Positions 40,669-47,591 of a stretch of 64,000 nt of DNA are shown here, piece after piece. Position 1 is the first letter of the stretch. Each line of letters opens with the position of its first letter. This stretch comes from Jiangella alkaliphila. Its GTDB lineage: Bacteria; Actinomycetota; Actinomycetes; Jiangellales; Jiangellaceae. The notes under the pieces were generated by a model. That model was not told where the DNA came from and did no database searches. It was given only the letters and a program-made list of their open reading frames with translations. The DNA lies in NCBI RefSeq assembly GCF_900105925.1, contig NZ_LT629791.1, positions 4,124,001 to 4,188,000 on the forward strand. Direction: 5' to 3'. The translations under genes and the position numbers were made by a program.

Positions 40669-41312
40669 CACACCTGCTCGCCGTCGACGGCCCGCTGTAC
40701 CGGGTGCTCGCGGGATGGACGGCCTTCCTGCGGGCCGGCGCCGTCTGGCTGCTGCTGTGCCTGCCCGTCGTCACCGCACCCGCGGCGACGGTCGTCCTGC
40801 TGCGCACGATGCACACGATCGCCGCCGGCGCGCCCACGCCGACGCTGCGCGAGTCCTGGCGGGCGACCCGGCGGGCGTTCGGGCCCGCCCTCCGGCTGGC
40901 CGCGCTGCTCGCGGCCGGCACCTTCGTGACCGTCACCGCGCTGCTCGGGCCGTCACCGGGCGGCGCGTGGGGCGCCGTGCTCCCGCTGGTGATCGTCCCC
41001 GCCGCCGCGATGTGGGCCATGGTGAGCACCTGGGCGCTCGCGGTGCTCGAACAGCGGCACGACGGCGCGTGGAACGCCATGCGCTATGCCTACCTGCGCG
41101 TCGTCCGGCGGCCCGAACTGGCGCTCGCCGCTGTGCTCGCCTGCGCCGCGGTCGTGGCCGTCGGCCTCGCCCTGCCGGCGGCGGTCTGGTTCCCGTACTG
41201 GCTCACCGCACCAGCTCTCTGCGCCCTCGCCGTCACCGTCACGTGCCGGCGCGCGGGCGTCTCCGTCCGGGCGCCGAGCGCGCCCACGATCGAGGAGGAT
41301 CCCCATGGCTAG
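40665..41312 (+). CDS. DUF624 (YesL-like) membrane protein
   Basis: The 215-residue protein has four or five membrane helices and the DUF624 motif WLLLCLPVVTAPAATVVLLRTMHTI. YesL-type proteins are found beside carbohydrate ABC importers in Firmicutes and actinomycetes, where their role is unknown. It is coupled by ATGA to the second permease gene and its stop overlaps the start of the binding-protein gene by eight bases, so it is part of the transport operon. Confidence 0.82.
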   Translation: MTHLLAVDGPLYRVLAGWTAFLRAGAVWLLLCLPVVTAPAATVVLLRTMHTIAAGAPTPTLRESWRATRRAFGPALRLAALLAAGTFVTVTALLGPSPGGAWGAVLPLVIVPAAAMWAMVSTWALAVLEQRHDGAWNAMRYAYLRVVRRPELALAAVLACAAVVAVGLALPAAVWFPYWLTAPALCALAVTVTCRRAGVSVRAPSAPTIEEDPHG

Positions 41313-42687
41313 CGAAGGACTCACCCGCCGCATGTTCCTCGAACGCGCCGCCGCGGCGGCCGCGCTCGGGGTCGGCGGCCCGGCCCTGCTCTCGAACTGC
41401 GGCGACGGCGGCGACGGCACCAGCGGCGACGGCGACACCCGCACGGTCGTCGTCTGGGACCGCGCCGGCGCCGAGGCGACCGCCCGGCAGGAGTTCCTCA
41501 CCGCATGGAACCAGAGCCAGGGCGCCGAGCTGGGCATCACCGTCCGCTACGAGCCGCAGGCCACCGAGAAGTACGAAGAGATCGTCCGCACCGCCTTCCA
41601 GACCCAGCGCGGGCCGGACATCTTCCACGGGCCGAGCTCGATCCTCGGCCAGTTCGCCACCGCCGGCTGGATCCAGCCGCTGCGCGGCCTGATCGGCGAC
41701 GACGTGCTCGCGAACGCCGACGCCTACCTGCAGGACAGCAGCGAGCTGGTGTGGGGCGGCGAGCCGTTCGGCGTGCCGACCACCACGTTCACCATCCGCA
41801 TGTGCCTCAACCGCGGGCTGTTCCAGGCGGCCGGCCTCGACCCGGACGACCCGCCGGCGACGTTCTCCGGCGTGCTCGACGCCGCCCGGGCGATCACCGC
41901 GGCAGGCGGCGGCGAGTCGTTCGGCATCGCGCTGCCCACCGCCTGGGTCGGGTTCCTGGCCTGGATCGTCGACCCGCCCGTGCTGGCGTCCAATCCCGGC
42001 CTCACCCAACTCGGCCTGTTCGACCTCGGCAGCGGCGAGTTCGCGAGCGAGCGCTACCAGCCCGTCGTCGAGCTGTACCGGACGCTGGTCCAGGAGGAGA
42101 TCGCCTTCCCGGGTGCCGAGACGCTGAACAGCGACACCGTGCTCGGCGCCTTCGCCGAGGGCCGGATCGGCATGTACCTCGCCAGCGGCAGCATCGTCGG
42201 CGCCATGCAGAGCCTGGGCGCGCAGCAGCTCGACTTCGGCGTCGGCCCGATCCCGGTGGCCGACGGCGAGACGCTGCAGCAGTCGCCGATGAACGCCGGC
42301 TTCCCGTACTCGGTCTCGTCCACCATCGACGACGAGGAGTCCGTCGCGGCCGTCTTCGAGGCGCTGGTCGGCGCGGACATGCAGCAGGCGCTGGCCGACG
42401 GCGGGGTGCCGCCGCTGAGCGCCGAGGCGTGGGACTCCGGCAGCGCGGCCGGCAACGAGCGGCTGCAGCTGTTCCGGCCGGACGACCTCGACACGCAGTG
42501 GCCGAAGAAGCCCGGCTCGCTGGTCGCGGTCGAGGGCGAGGACGCGACGACGACGGTCACCAAGCTCGTGCTCGACCCGTCGCTGGACGTCGGGTCGACA
42601 CTGGCCGACCTCTCCGAGCGGTACCAGCGGGCGTTCGAGACCGGCGTGGAGAACGGCGAGATCGACCCCGACGAGTTCCGCGCCTGA
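41305..42687 (+). CDS. Tat-exported carbohydrate-binding lipoprotein of ABC importer
   Basis: The 460-residue protein starts with a twin-arginine signal (LTRRMFLERAAAAAALGVGG) followed by a lipobox-like LLSNC, so it should be folded before export and lipid-anchored. The mature part is a family 1 solute-binding protein (VVVWDRAGAEATARQEFLTAWN, RGPDIFHGPSSILGQF, GAFAEGRIGMYLASGS). It presents a sugar or sulfated oligosaccharide to the two permeases encoded upstream. A GAGGAGG ribosome binding site precedes the ATG. Confidence 0.9.
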   Translation: MASEGLTRRMFLERAAAAAALGVGGPALLSNCGDGGDGTSGDGDTRTVVVWDRAGAEATARQEFLTAWNQSQGAELGITVRYEPQATEKYEEIVRTAFQTQRGPDIFHGPSSILGQFATAGWIQPLRGLIGDDVLANADAYLQDSSELVWGGEPFGVPTTTFTIRMCLNRGLFQAAGLDPDDPPATFSGVLDAARAITAAGGGESFGIALPTAWVGFLAWIVDPPVLASNPGLTQLGLFDLGSGEFASERYQPVVELYRTLVQEEIAFPGAETLNSDTVLGAFAEGRIGMYLASGSIVGAMQSLGAQQLDFGVGPIPVADGETLQQSPMNAGFPYSVSSTIDDEESVAAVFEALVGADMQQALADGGVPPLSAEAWDSGSAAGNERLQLFRPDDLDTQWPKKPGSLVAVEGEDATTTVTKLVLDPSLDVGSTLADLSERYQRAFETGVENGEIDPDEFRA

Positions 42688-42725
42688 GCCACGGCCCGCC
42701 ATCCACCGACACGAGGTTCCCCACT

Positions 42726-44219
42726 GTGACCTGCCGGCCCAACGTCCTGCTCATCACCGCCGACCAGTTCCGCTTCGACGCGATCGCCGCGCACGGCAAC
42801 CCGCACGTCCGCACGCCGAATCTGGACCGGCTCGTGCGCGAGGGTGTCACGTTCCAGCGCGCCTACGCGGAGTCGCCGGTGTGCGTCCCGGCCCGGGCCG
42901 GCCTGCTGACCGGGCAGCTGCCGCACCGCAACGGCATCACCAGCAACACGACGCCGCTGGCCGACGGCACCCCGACGGTGGTGCGGTCACTGGCCGCGGC
43001 CGGCTACGACACCCAGGCGATCGGCAAGATGCACTTCACGCCGGTGCGGGCCGGCCACGGCTTCGACCGGCTGTGGCTGTCGGAGGAGATCCCGGCCGCG
43101 CCGGAGGAGGACGAGTACCTCACCGACCTGCTCGCGTCCGGAGCCGAGCACGTGCTCGAGCCGCACGGCGTCAGGCACGAGCTGTACTACTCGCCGCAGC
43201 CCTCGCAGCTCCCGGCGCACCTGCACACCACGGCCTGGACCGGACGCCGGACCCGCGAGTTCCTCGCCGCCCGCACGCCCGGCGACGCGCCGTTCTTCTG
43301 CTGGACGTCGTTCATCAAGCCGCACCCGCCGTTCGACCCGCCGTACCCGTACTACCTCTGGTACGACCCGCTCGACATGCCCGATCCGGTCCGGGCCGAC
43401 GAGGAACTGGACCGGCTCGGCTACCACATCCACAACCAGCACCGGGTGAAGTGGACGCACCCGCGGTTCGACCTCACCCGCATCCGGGTGCTGCGCGCGT
43501 ACTACTACGCCTGTGTCTCGCACGTCGACGCCGAGATCGGCCGGATCCTCGACCAGCTCGACGAGAGCGGGCTGCGCGAGAACACGCTGGTGATCTTCAC
43601 CGCCGACCACGGCGAGTACCTCGGCGACCACTGGGCGTTCGGCAAACGCGGCTACCACGACGCGGCGGCCCGCATCCCGCTGGTGCTGAGCCGGCCCGCG
43701 ACGCTGCCGGCGGGCGCGGCCCGGCCGGCCCTGGCCGGTCTGACCGACGTCGCGCCGACGGTGCTCGCCGCCACCGGCGCGGACCCGGCCGGGCTCGACC
43801 CGGACGGCCTCGACCTGCTCCCTGTCGCGACCGGGGGACAGGAGACTGTGCGCGACGTCCTGCTCGGCCAGTACCACGTCGGCGCGGAGGCGCTCTACCT
43901 CGCGATGAACGCCCGGCACAAGTACACCTACAGTGCGGCCGACGACCGCGAGAGCCTCTACGAGGTGGGCGGCGACGAGACCGCCGACCTGGCCGGCGAC
44001 GGCCGGCACGACGCCGAGCTGACGAAGCTGCGCGACGCCCTGCTCGACCAGCTCTCGCGCGACGGCTACCGCCGGCCGCTCGACGGCGACGGCTGGCGAC
44101 GGTTCCCCCGGCCCGGCCCGCGCCCGCCCTACCACGACCGGGACGTGCGCGGCCGGGGTCGCCAGTACCCGGTCTGGACCGACCTCGCCGAGCTGCGGCG
44201 CGACCCGGCCGGAGAATGA
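42726..44219 (+). CDS. Sulfatase (alkaline-phosphatase superfamily)
   Basis: The 497-residue protein contains the metal-binding ADQ (LLITADQFRFDA), the formylglycine motif VCVPARAGLLTG (C-x-P-x-R), GKMHF and the TADHGEYLGDH metal site. It lacks a signal peptide, so it removes sulfate from imported sugars in the cytoplasm. It shares the active-site pattern of the sulfatase half of the divergent fusion gene but is clearly a separate protein. GTG start; the 38-base gap after the binding-protein gene indicates one operon. Confidence 0.9.
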   Translation: MTCRPNVLLITADQFRFDAIAAHGNPHVRTPNLDRLVREGVTFQRAYAESPVCVPARAGLLTGQLPHRNGITSNTTPLADGTPTVVRSLAAAGYDTQAIGKMHFTPVRAGHGFDRLWLSEEIPAAPEEDEYLTDLLASGAEHVLEPHGVRHELYYSPQPSQLPAHLHTTAWTGRRTREFLAARTPGDAPFFCWTSFIKPHPPFDPPYPYYLWYDPLDMPDPVRADEELDRLGYHIHNQHRVKWTHPRFDLTRIRVLRAYYYACVSHVDAEIGRILDQLDESGLRENTLVIFTADHGEYLGDHWAFGKRGYHDAAARIPLVLSRPATLPAGAARPALAGLTDVAPTVLAATGADPAGLDPDGLDLLPVATGGQETVRDVLLGQYHVGAEALYLAMNARHKYTYSAADDRESLYEVGGDETADLAGDGRHDAELTKLRDALLDQLSRDGYRRPLDGDGWRRFPRPGPRPPYHDRDVRGRGRQYPVWTDLAELRRDPAGE

Positions 44220-44230
44220 CCGGCACCTCC

Positions 44231-46867
44231 TCAGGAGCGGAGCCGGACGACGGCGCCGCCGAGGCCGGCCAGCAGCAGCGCCGCGGCCACGGCCACCAGC
44301 ACGCCGAGCGACAGGCCGGTGTCCGGGAGATCGTCGTCGCCCGGGCCGGACCCGCCGTCACCGGACGACGGCGGCGTGGGCGACGCGCTGCCGGTCGGCG
44401 ACGGTGACGACGTGGGTGACGGCGACGCCGTCGGCGTCTCGGTCGGAGTCGGCGTGGGCGTCGGGGTCGGAATGGGCGTCGGGGTCGGCGTAGGCGTGCC
44501 GGTGCCCTCGACCGTGAGCGTGGCGGGCTCGGTGTCCACCGTGGCGACCGCGTTGCTGAGCCGGGCCCGGACCCGCAGCCCGTCGTGGCCGGCGCCGGCG
44601 GCGGGGACGGTGAGCGAGCCGGTGCTGACCTCGTAGCCGTCGTCCGTCGTGAGGTCCACCCAGGCGCCGTCGCGCTCATGCTGCCAGGTCACGTCGGGCG
44701 TGGGGTCGCCGCCGGGGATGACGGTGAAGGTGGCCGGCTCGCCCGCGGCGACGGTGACGTCCTGTGCGCCGACGACGACAACGGGCGCGGTGTGGACGGT
44801 GAGCGTGGCGGCCTCGGTGGCCAGCTCGCCGGCGGCGTTGCCGAACACCGCCCGGTACCGCGTGCCGCTGTCGCCGGCGGCCGCCTCGAGCCGCAGCTCC
44901 GGCGTCGTCGCGCCGGGGACGTCGGTGAAGGTGAGCGAGCCGGGATCGCTGCGCTGCCAGCGCACGCCGGGGTCCGGGGCGCCGGTCGCCGCGGCGGTGA
45001 GGACGGCGGTGGCGGTGGTCGCGCCTGGGACGATCGCGACCGTGGTGTCGGCGGGCTGGGTCGTGACCGCGGGCGACATGGCCGTCACGGCCAGCCGCGC
45101 GAGCCCGGCCTGCCGGTCGGCGGTGCGGACGGCGGAGTAGAGCGCGCTGTCGGCACCGGCGGCGAGCCGCGGATACGTCGCGGCGTCGGCCGGGACGAAC
45201 GTCGTCAGCACGGCGTCGCCGGCGACCGCCCAGTGCCGGCCCGACGCGGCGTCCTTCGCCCAGAACGTCGCGCTGCCCGCGTCGAACGAGCCGGACAGCG
45301 TCAGCCCGGCGGACTCGTCCAGCACCACCGGCTCGGCCGCGACGCTGACGCCGCCGTCGCCGGCCGTGGCGGTGAGCACCCCGGTCGACGGCGCGGCGGT
45401 GAAGTCGGAGCTGGTGAACGCGAGCTGGCCGTCCGGCCCGGCGTAGACCTGCGACCACGCCCGGGTCGGGTCGCCGAGCGGCACCGGCGCGCTGGTCCCG
45501 GTGCCGGGGATCTCCGCGGCCTCCACCTCGTCGCCGGTCACGGTGAGCAGCAGCGCCGCCGGCTGGTCCAGCACGTGCTCGAAGGTGTCGTCGATGACCA
45601 GCCCGTTCGCCCGGGCCAGCACGAGGTCACCGGACGGCGTGACGGCGAGCGAGTCGTTGACGCTGCCGGGGCTGTACCAGTACGAGAGCCAGCCCTCGTG
45701 CGGCGGCAGCGGGCGAACGGCGCTGGTCCAGCCGTCGTCCGCGCGGGTCCACGAGACCAGCGTCGCGGCCTGGGCCGCGTCGGCCGTGAGCGTGTGCAGA
45801 GTGCTCGTCGCGGCGTCCCAGACGGGGTTCGCCTGCAGCGTGTGCCCCGCGGGCAGCTCGCCCACGACGTCGCCGGCGAACGCTCCGGCGGCCGCGTCCC
45901 AGCGCACCGCGCGCAGGCTGGACTGCTGGGGCAGGAAGAGCATCCCGGTGCCAGGGTCGAAGGCGCCGGCGAACTGCGTCGACCCGAGCCCGGCCGGCGC
46001 GTACCCGCCCAGCGGCGCCAGCGAGGTGGCGTCCACCGCCTGGACGTACGGCGCCAGCTGCGGCGTCGCCGGGCCGGCCACGACGTAGGCGACGTCGCCA
46101 GTGGTGTCGACGTGCACGCCGTGGACGACCGAGCCGGCGGTCGGGTTGAGCCACCGGCCGGCCTCCTCGTACACCGGCGTCCAGGGCGGCGTCCACTGCT
46201 CGTCGACGACCGGCCGCCCGCCGGGGCCGTCGTAGGTCACGTCGATCGGCGCGAACGGCGCACCGGCCGGGTAGTTGCCGAACGCCGGCACCGCCTCCGC
46301 GGCGAGGCCGGTCGCGAGGTCCGTCCACGCCGTCGTGCCGCCGGACACCTCCAGGCCGGCATCGGCGACGTCCAGCCGGACCAGCGGGATGACGCCGTGG
46401 TCGATGACGGCCGGGACGTCGGCGCCGCTGGTCAGCGGGCGGCTGACCACGCGGGCGTAGAGCGTCTGCTCGCCGGGGTCGATCACCAGCCGCAGCTCGC
46501 TCAGCGACAGGTCCAGCGCGCACTCGTCGTCGTCCCAGCCGGGGAAGAACCCGCAGTACGTGGCGTAGTGGACCAACCCGTCGAGGCGCAGCTCGGTCGA
46601 GCCCGTGGCCGGGTCGAAGGTGCCGTCCTGGAGGGGGAACACGAACCGCCCGCCGGCCTCGCGCGTGGCGCCGTCGCCGGTGGTGATGTTCTCGGCGCCC
46701 ACGTAGTCGTTGAACGAGCGGCGCACCTCCCAGGTCAGCGCGCCGTCGCCGATGCCGTCAGGCGGCTCGGTGCCGGAGGTCGCGGCCGCCGCCGGCACCA
46801 GGACGGCGGCCAGCAGCAGGAGCAGCGCGGCCAGGACCCGGCCGGGCGAACGGAGCGGACGAGGCAT
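44231..46867 (-). CDS. HtaA-domain surface protein with Ig-like repeats and LPxTG-like anchor
   Basis: The 878-residue protein has a signal peptide (residues 1-29) and then an HtaA heme-binding-type domain beginning LTWEVRRSFNDYVG. The middle (about 250-590) is propeller-like, and two Ig-like repeats follow (for example PADTTVAIVPG and GAQDVTVAAGEPATFTV). A long Pro/Thr/Ser wall-spanning stretch, LPDTG, a membrane helix and RLRS close the chain, as in sortase-anchored or membrane-anchored surface proteins. HtaA proteins of corynebacteria capture heme iron. It lies 60 bases behind the small secreted-protein gene and under the IdeR-like box at 47453. Confidence 0.85.
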   Translation of the reverse strand: MPRPLRSPGRVLAALLLLLAAVLVPAAAATSGTEPPDGIGDGALTWEVRRSFNDYVGAENITTGDGATREAGGRFVFPLQDGTFDPATGSTELRLDGLVHYATYCGFFPGWDDDECALDLSLSELRLVIDPGEQTLYARVVSRPLTSGADVPAVIDHGVIPLVRLDVADAGLEVSGGTTAWTDLATGLAAEAVPAFGNYPAGAPFAPIDVTYDGPGGRPVVDEQWTPPWTPVYEEAGRWLNPTAGSVVHGVHVDTTGDVAYVVAGPATPQLAPYVQAVDATSLAPLGGYAPAGLGSTQFAGAFDPGTGMLFLPQQSSLRAVRWDAAAGAFAGDVVGELPAGHTLQANPVWDAATSTLHTLTADAAQAATLVSWTRADDGWTSAVRPLPPHEGWLSYWYSPGSVNDSLAVTPSGDLVLARANGLVIDDTFEHVLDQPAALLLTVTGDEVEAAEIPGTGTSAPVPLGDPTRAWSQVYAGPDGQLAFTSSDFTAAPSTGVLTATAGDGGVSVAAEPVVLDESAGLTLSGSFDAGSATFWAKDAASGRHWAVAGDAVLTTFVPADAATYPRLAAGADSALYSAVRTADRQAGLARLAVTAMSPAVTTQPADTTVAIVPGATTATAVLTAAATGAPDPGVRWQRSDPGSLTFTDVPGATTPELRLEAAAGDSGTRYRAVFGNAAGELATEAATLTVHTAPVVVVGAQDVTVAAGEPATFTVIPGGDPTPDVTWQHERDGAWVDLTTDDGYEVSTGSLTVPAAGAGHDGLRVRARLSNAVATVDTEPATLTVEGTGTPTPTPTPIPTPTPTPTPTETPTASPSPTSSPSPTGSASPTPPSSGDGGSGPGDDDLPDTGLSLGVLVAVAAALLLAGLGGAVVRLRS

Positions 46868-46888
46868 CGGGAGACCGTTCTGTGAGGG

Positions 46889-46920
46889 GCGGGCGGCCCG
46901 GCCGTCGCCGGGCCGCCCGC
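46889..46920 (-). terminator. Strong intercistronic hairpin
   Basis: Fourteen-base arms (46889-46902 and 46907-46920, GCGGGCGGCCCGGC) pair perfectly round a four-base loop, starting eight bases after the small secreted-protein gene. Without a T-run it may act as a partial terminator or mRNA stabiliser that makes the first gene more abundant than the HtaA gene. Confidence 0.7.
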
Positions 46921-46927
46921 GACCGGA

Positions 46928-47377
46928 TCAGAAGTTGATGTTCACGCCGTCGACGCCGACCGGGCCGCCGGTGGGCGGCCAGCTCGTGTACTCCGACGTC
47001 TGGATCTGGCACTGCACGCCGCCGGCCGAGCACACCGTCGTGCCTGAGCTGGGGCCGCCGGACAGGTTCACGTTCGTGAAGGTCCGGTGGACGGTGATCG
47101 TGGTGCTCCAGGTGCCGGATGCCGACACGATGATCGGCGCGACGACGTTGGTGCCGTCGCAGTGCGTGCCGTTCAGGCCGCCGACGGTCGAGTTGCAGAC
47201 CGCGACGGTGACGGCGTTGCCGGGCGTGCCGGTGCCGCTGACGGCGACGACCTGGTTGTTCGTCACCGAGATCGGGCCGCTCGGCGTGGTGATGGTCGAC
47301 GCGGACGCTGAGCCGGCGCCGGCCAGCAGGACGGCGGGGAGGGCGAGCAGGGAGACGAGCGCGCGGGCTGTGCGCAT
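46928..47377 (-). CDS. Small secreted neocarzinostatin-like protein
   Basis: The 149-residue protein has a signal peptide ending SASAS. The mature 120 residues are beta-rich with four Cys in two pairs and the pattern VVAVSGTGTPGNAVTVAVC, WSTTITVHRTFTNVN, GTTVCSAGGVQCQI, VGVDGVNINF, which follows the strand order of neocarzinostatin/macromomycin apoproteins. Those bind enediyne chromophores, but no enediyne genes are here; many actinomycete relatives have no known ligand. It is the first gene after the IdeR-like box, so iron- or heme-linked function is inferred. Confidence 0.7.
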   Translation of the reverse strand: MRTARALVSLLALPAVLLAGAGSASASTITTPSGPISVTNNQVVAVSGTGTPGNAVTVAVCNSTVGGLNGTHCDGTNVVAPIIVSASGTWSTTITVHRTFTNVNLSGGPSSGTTVCSAGGVQCQIQTSEYTSWPPTGGPVGVDGVNINF

Positions 47378-47452
47378 GCTGAGGACCTCTCTGAAGGGGT
47401 CGGACAGGGCGGATTCCCGGCGGATGCGGCCGCAGCGCCACGTACAGTGCTA

Positions 47453-47471
47453 TCAGGTAAGGCTAACCTAA
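47453..47471 (-). promoter_or_regulatory. IdeR/DtxR-like iron box
   Basis: TCAGGTAAGGCTAACCTAA matches 17 of 19 positions of the classic TTAGGTTAGGCTAACCTAA box. It lies 76 bases before the start of the small secreted protein, so that gene and the HtaA gene are probably repressed when iron is plentiful. Confidence 0.8.
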
Positions 47472-47530
47472 GTCAACGCAGATCGGGCAGTTCGGATCGG
47501 GAGCCGCCACTGACATGGCTCTGGCAAAAG

Positions 47531-47545
47531 TGAGAATCGTTATCT
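47531..47545 (+). promoter_or_regulatory. Zur-like box 1
   Basis: TGAGAATCGTTATCT is a near-palindrome fitting the actinobacterial Zur pattern TGA-AA---TT-TCA, 46 bases before the anchored-repeat surface protein gene. The core TGAGAATCGTTAT is identical to the box at 57230. Confidence 0.72.
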
Positions 47546-47591
47546 ATAGTGACTCACGCCCCGCCAGCGACTGACAGGAGCCGATCGCGTC

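Noticed and set aside
44400-44515. Tandem short repeats that resemble a CRISPR or minisatellite
   Set aside because: They encode a Thr-Pro wall-spanning stretch of the HtaA surface protein; unit length and coding frame explain the periodicity.
44585-46885. 766-codon plus-strand open frame opposite the HtaA gene
   Set aside because: Antisense shadow: composition is repetitive Arg/Gly/Val and no motif is present; the opposite strand has signal peptide, HtaA domain and anchor.
46928-47377. Enediyne antibiotic biosynthesis locus
   Set aside because: Only the apoprotein-like fold is present; no polyketide synthase or enediyne genes lie in the window, and the promoter carries an iron box.
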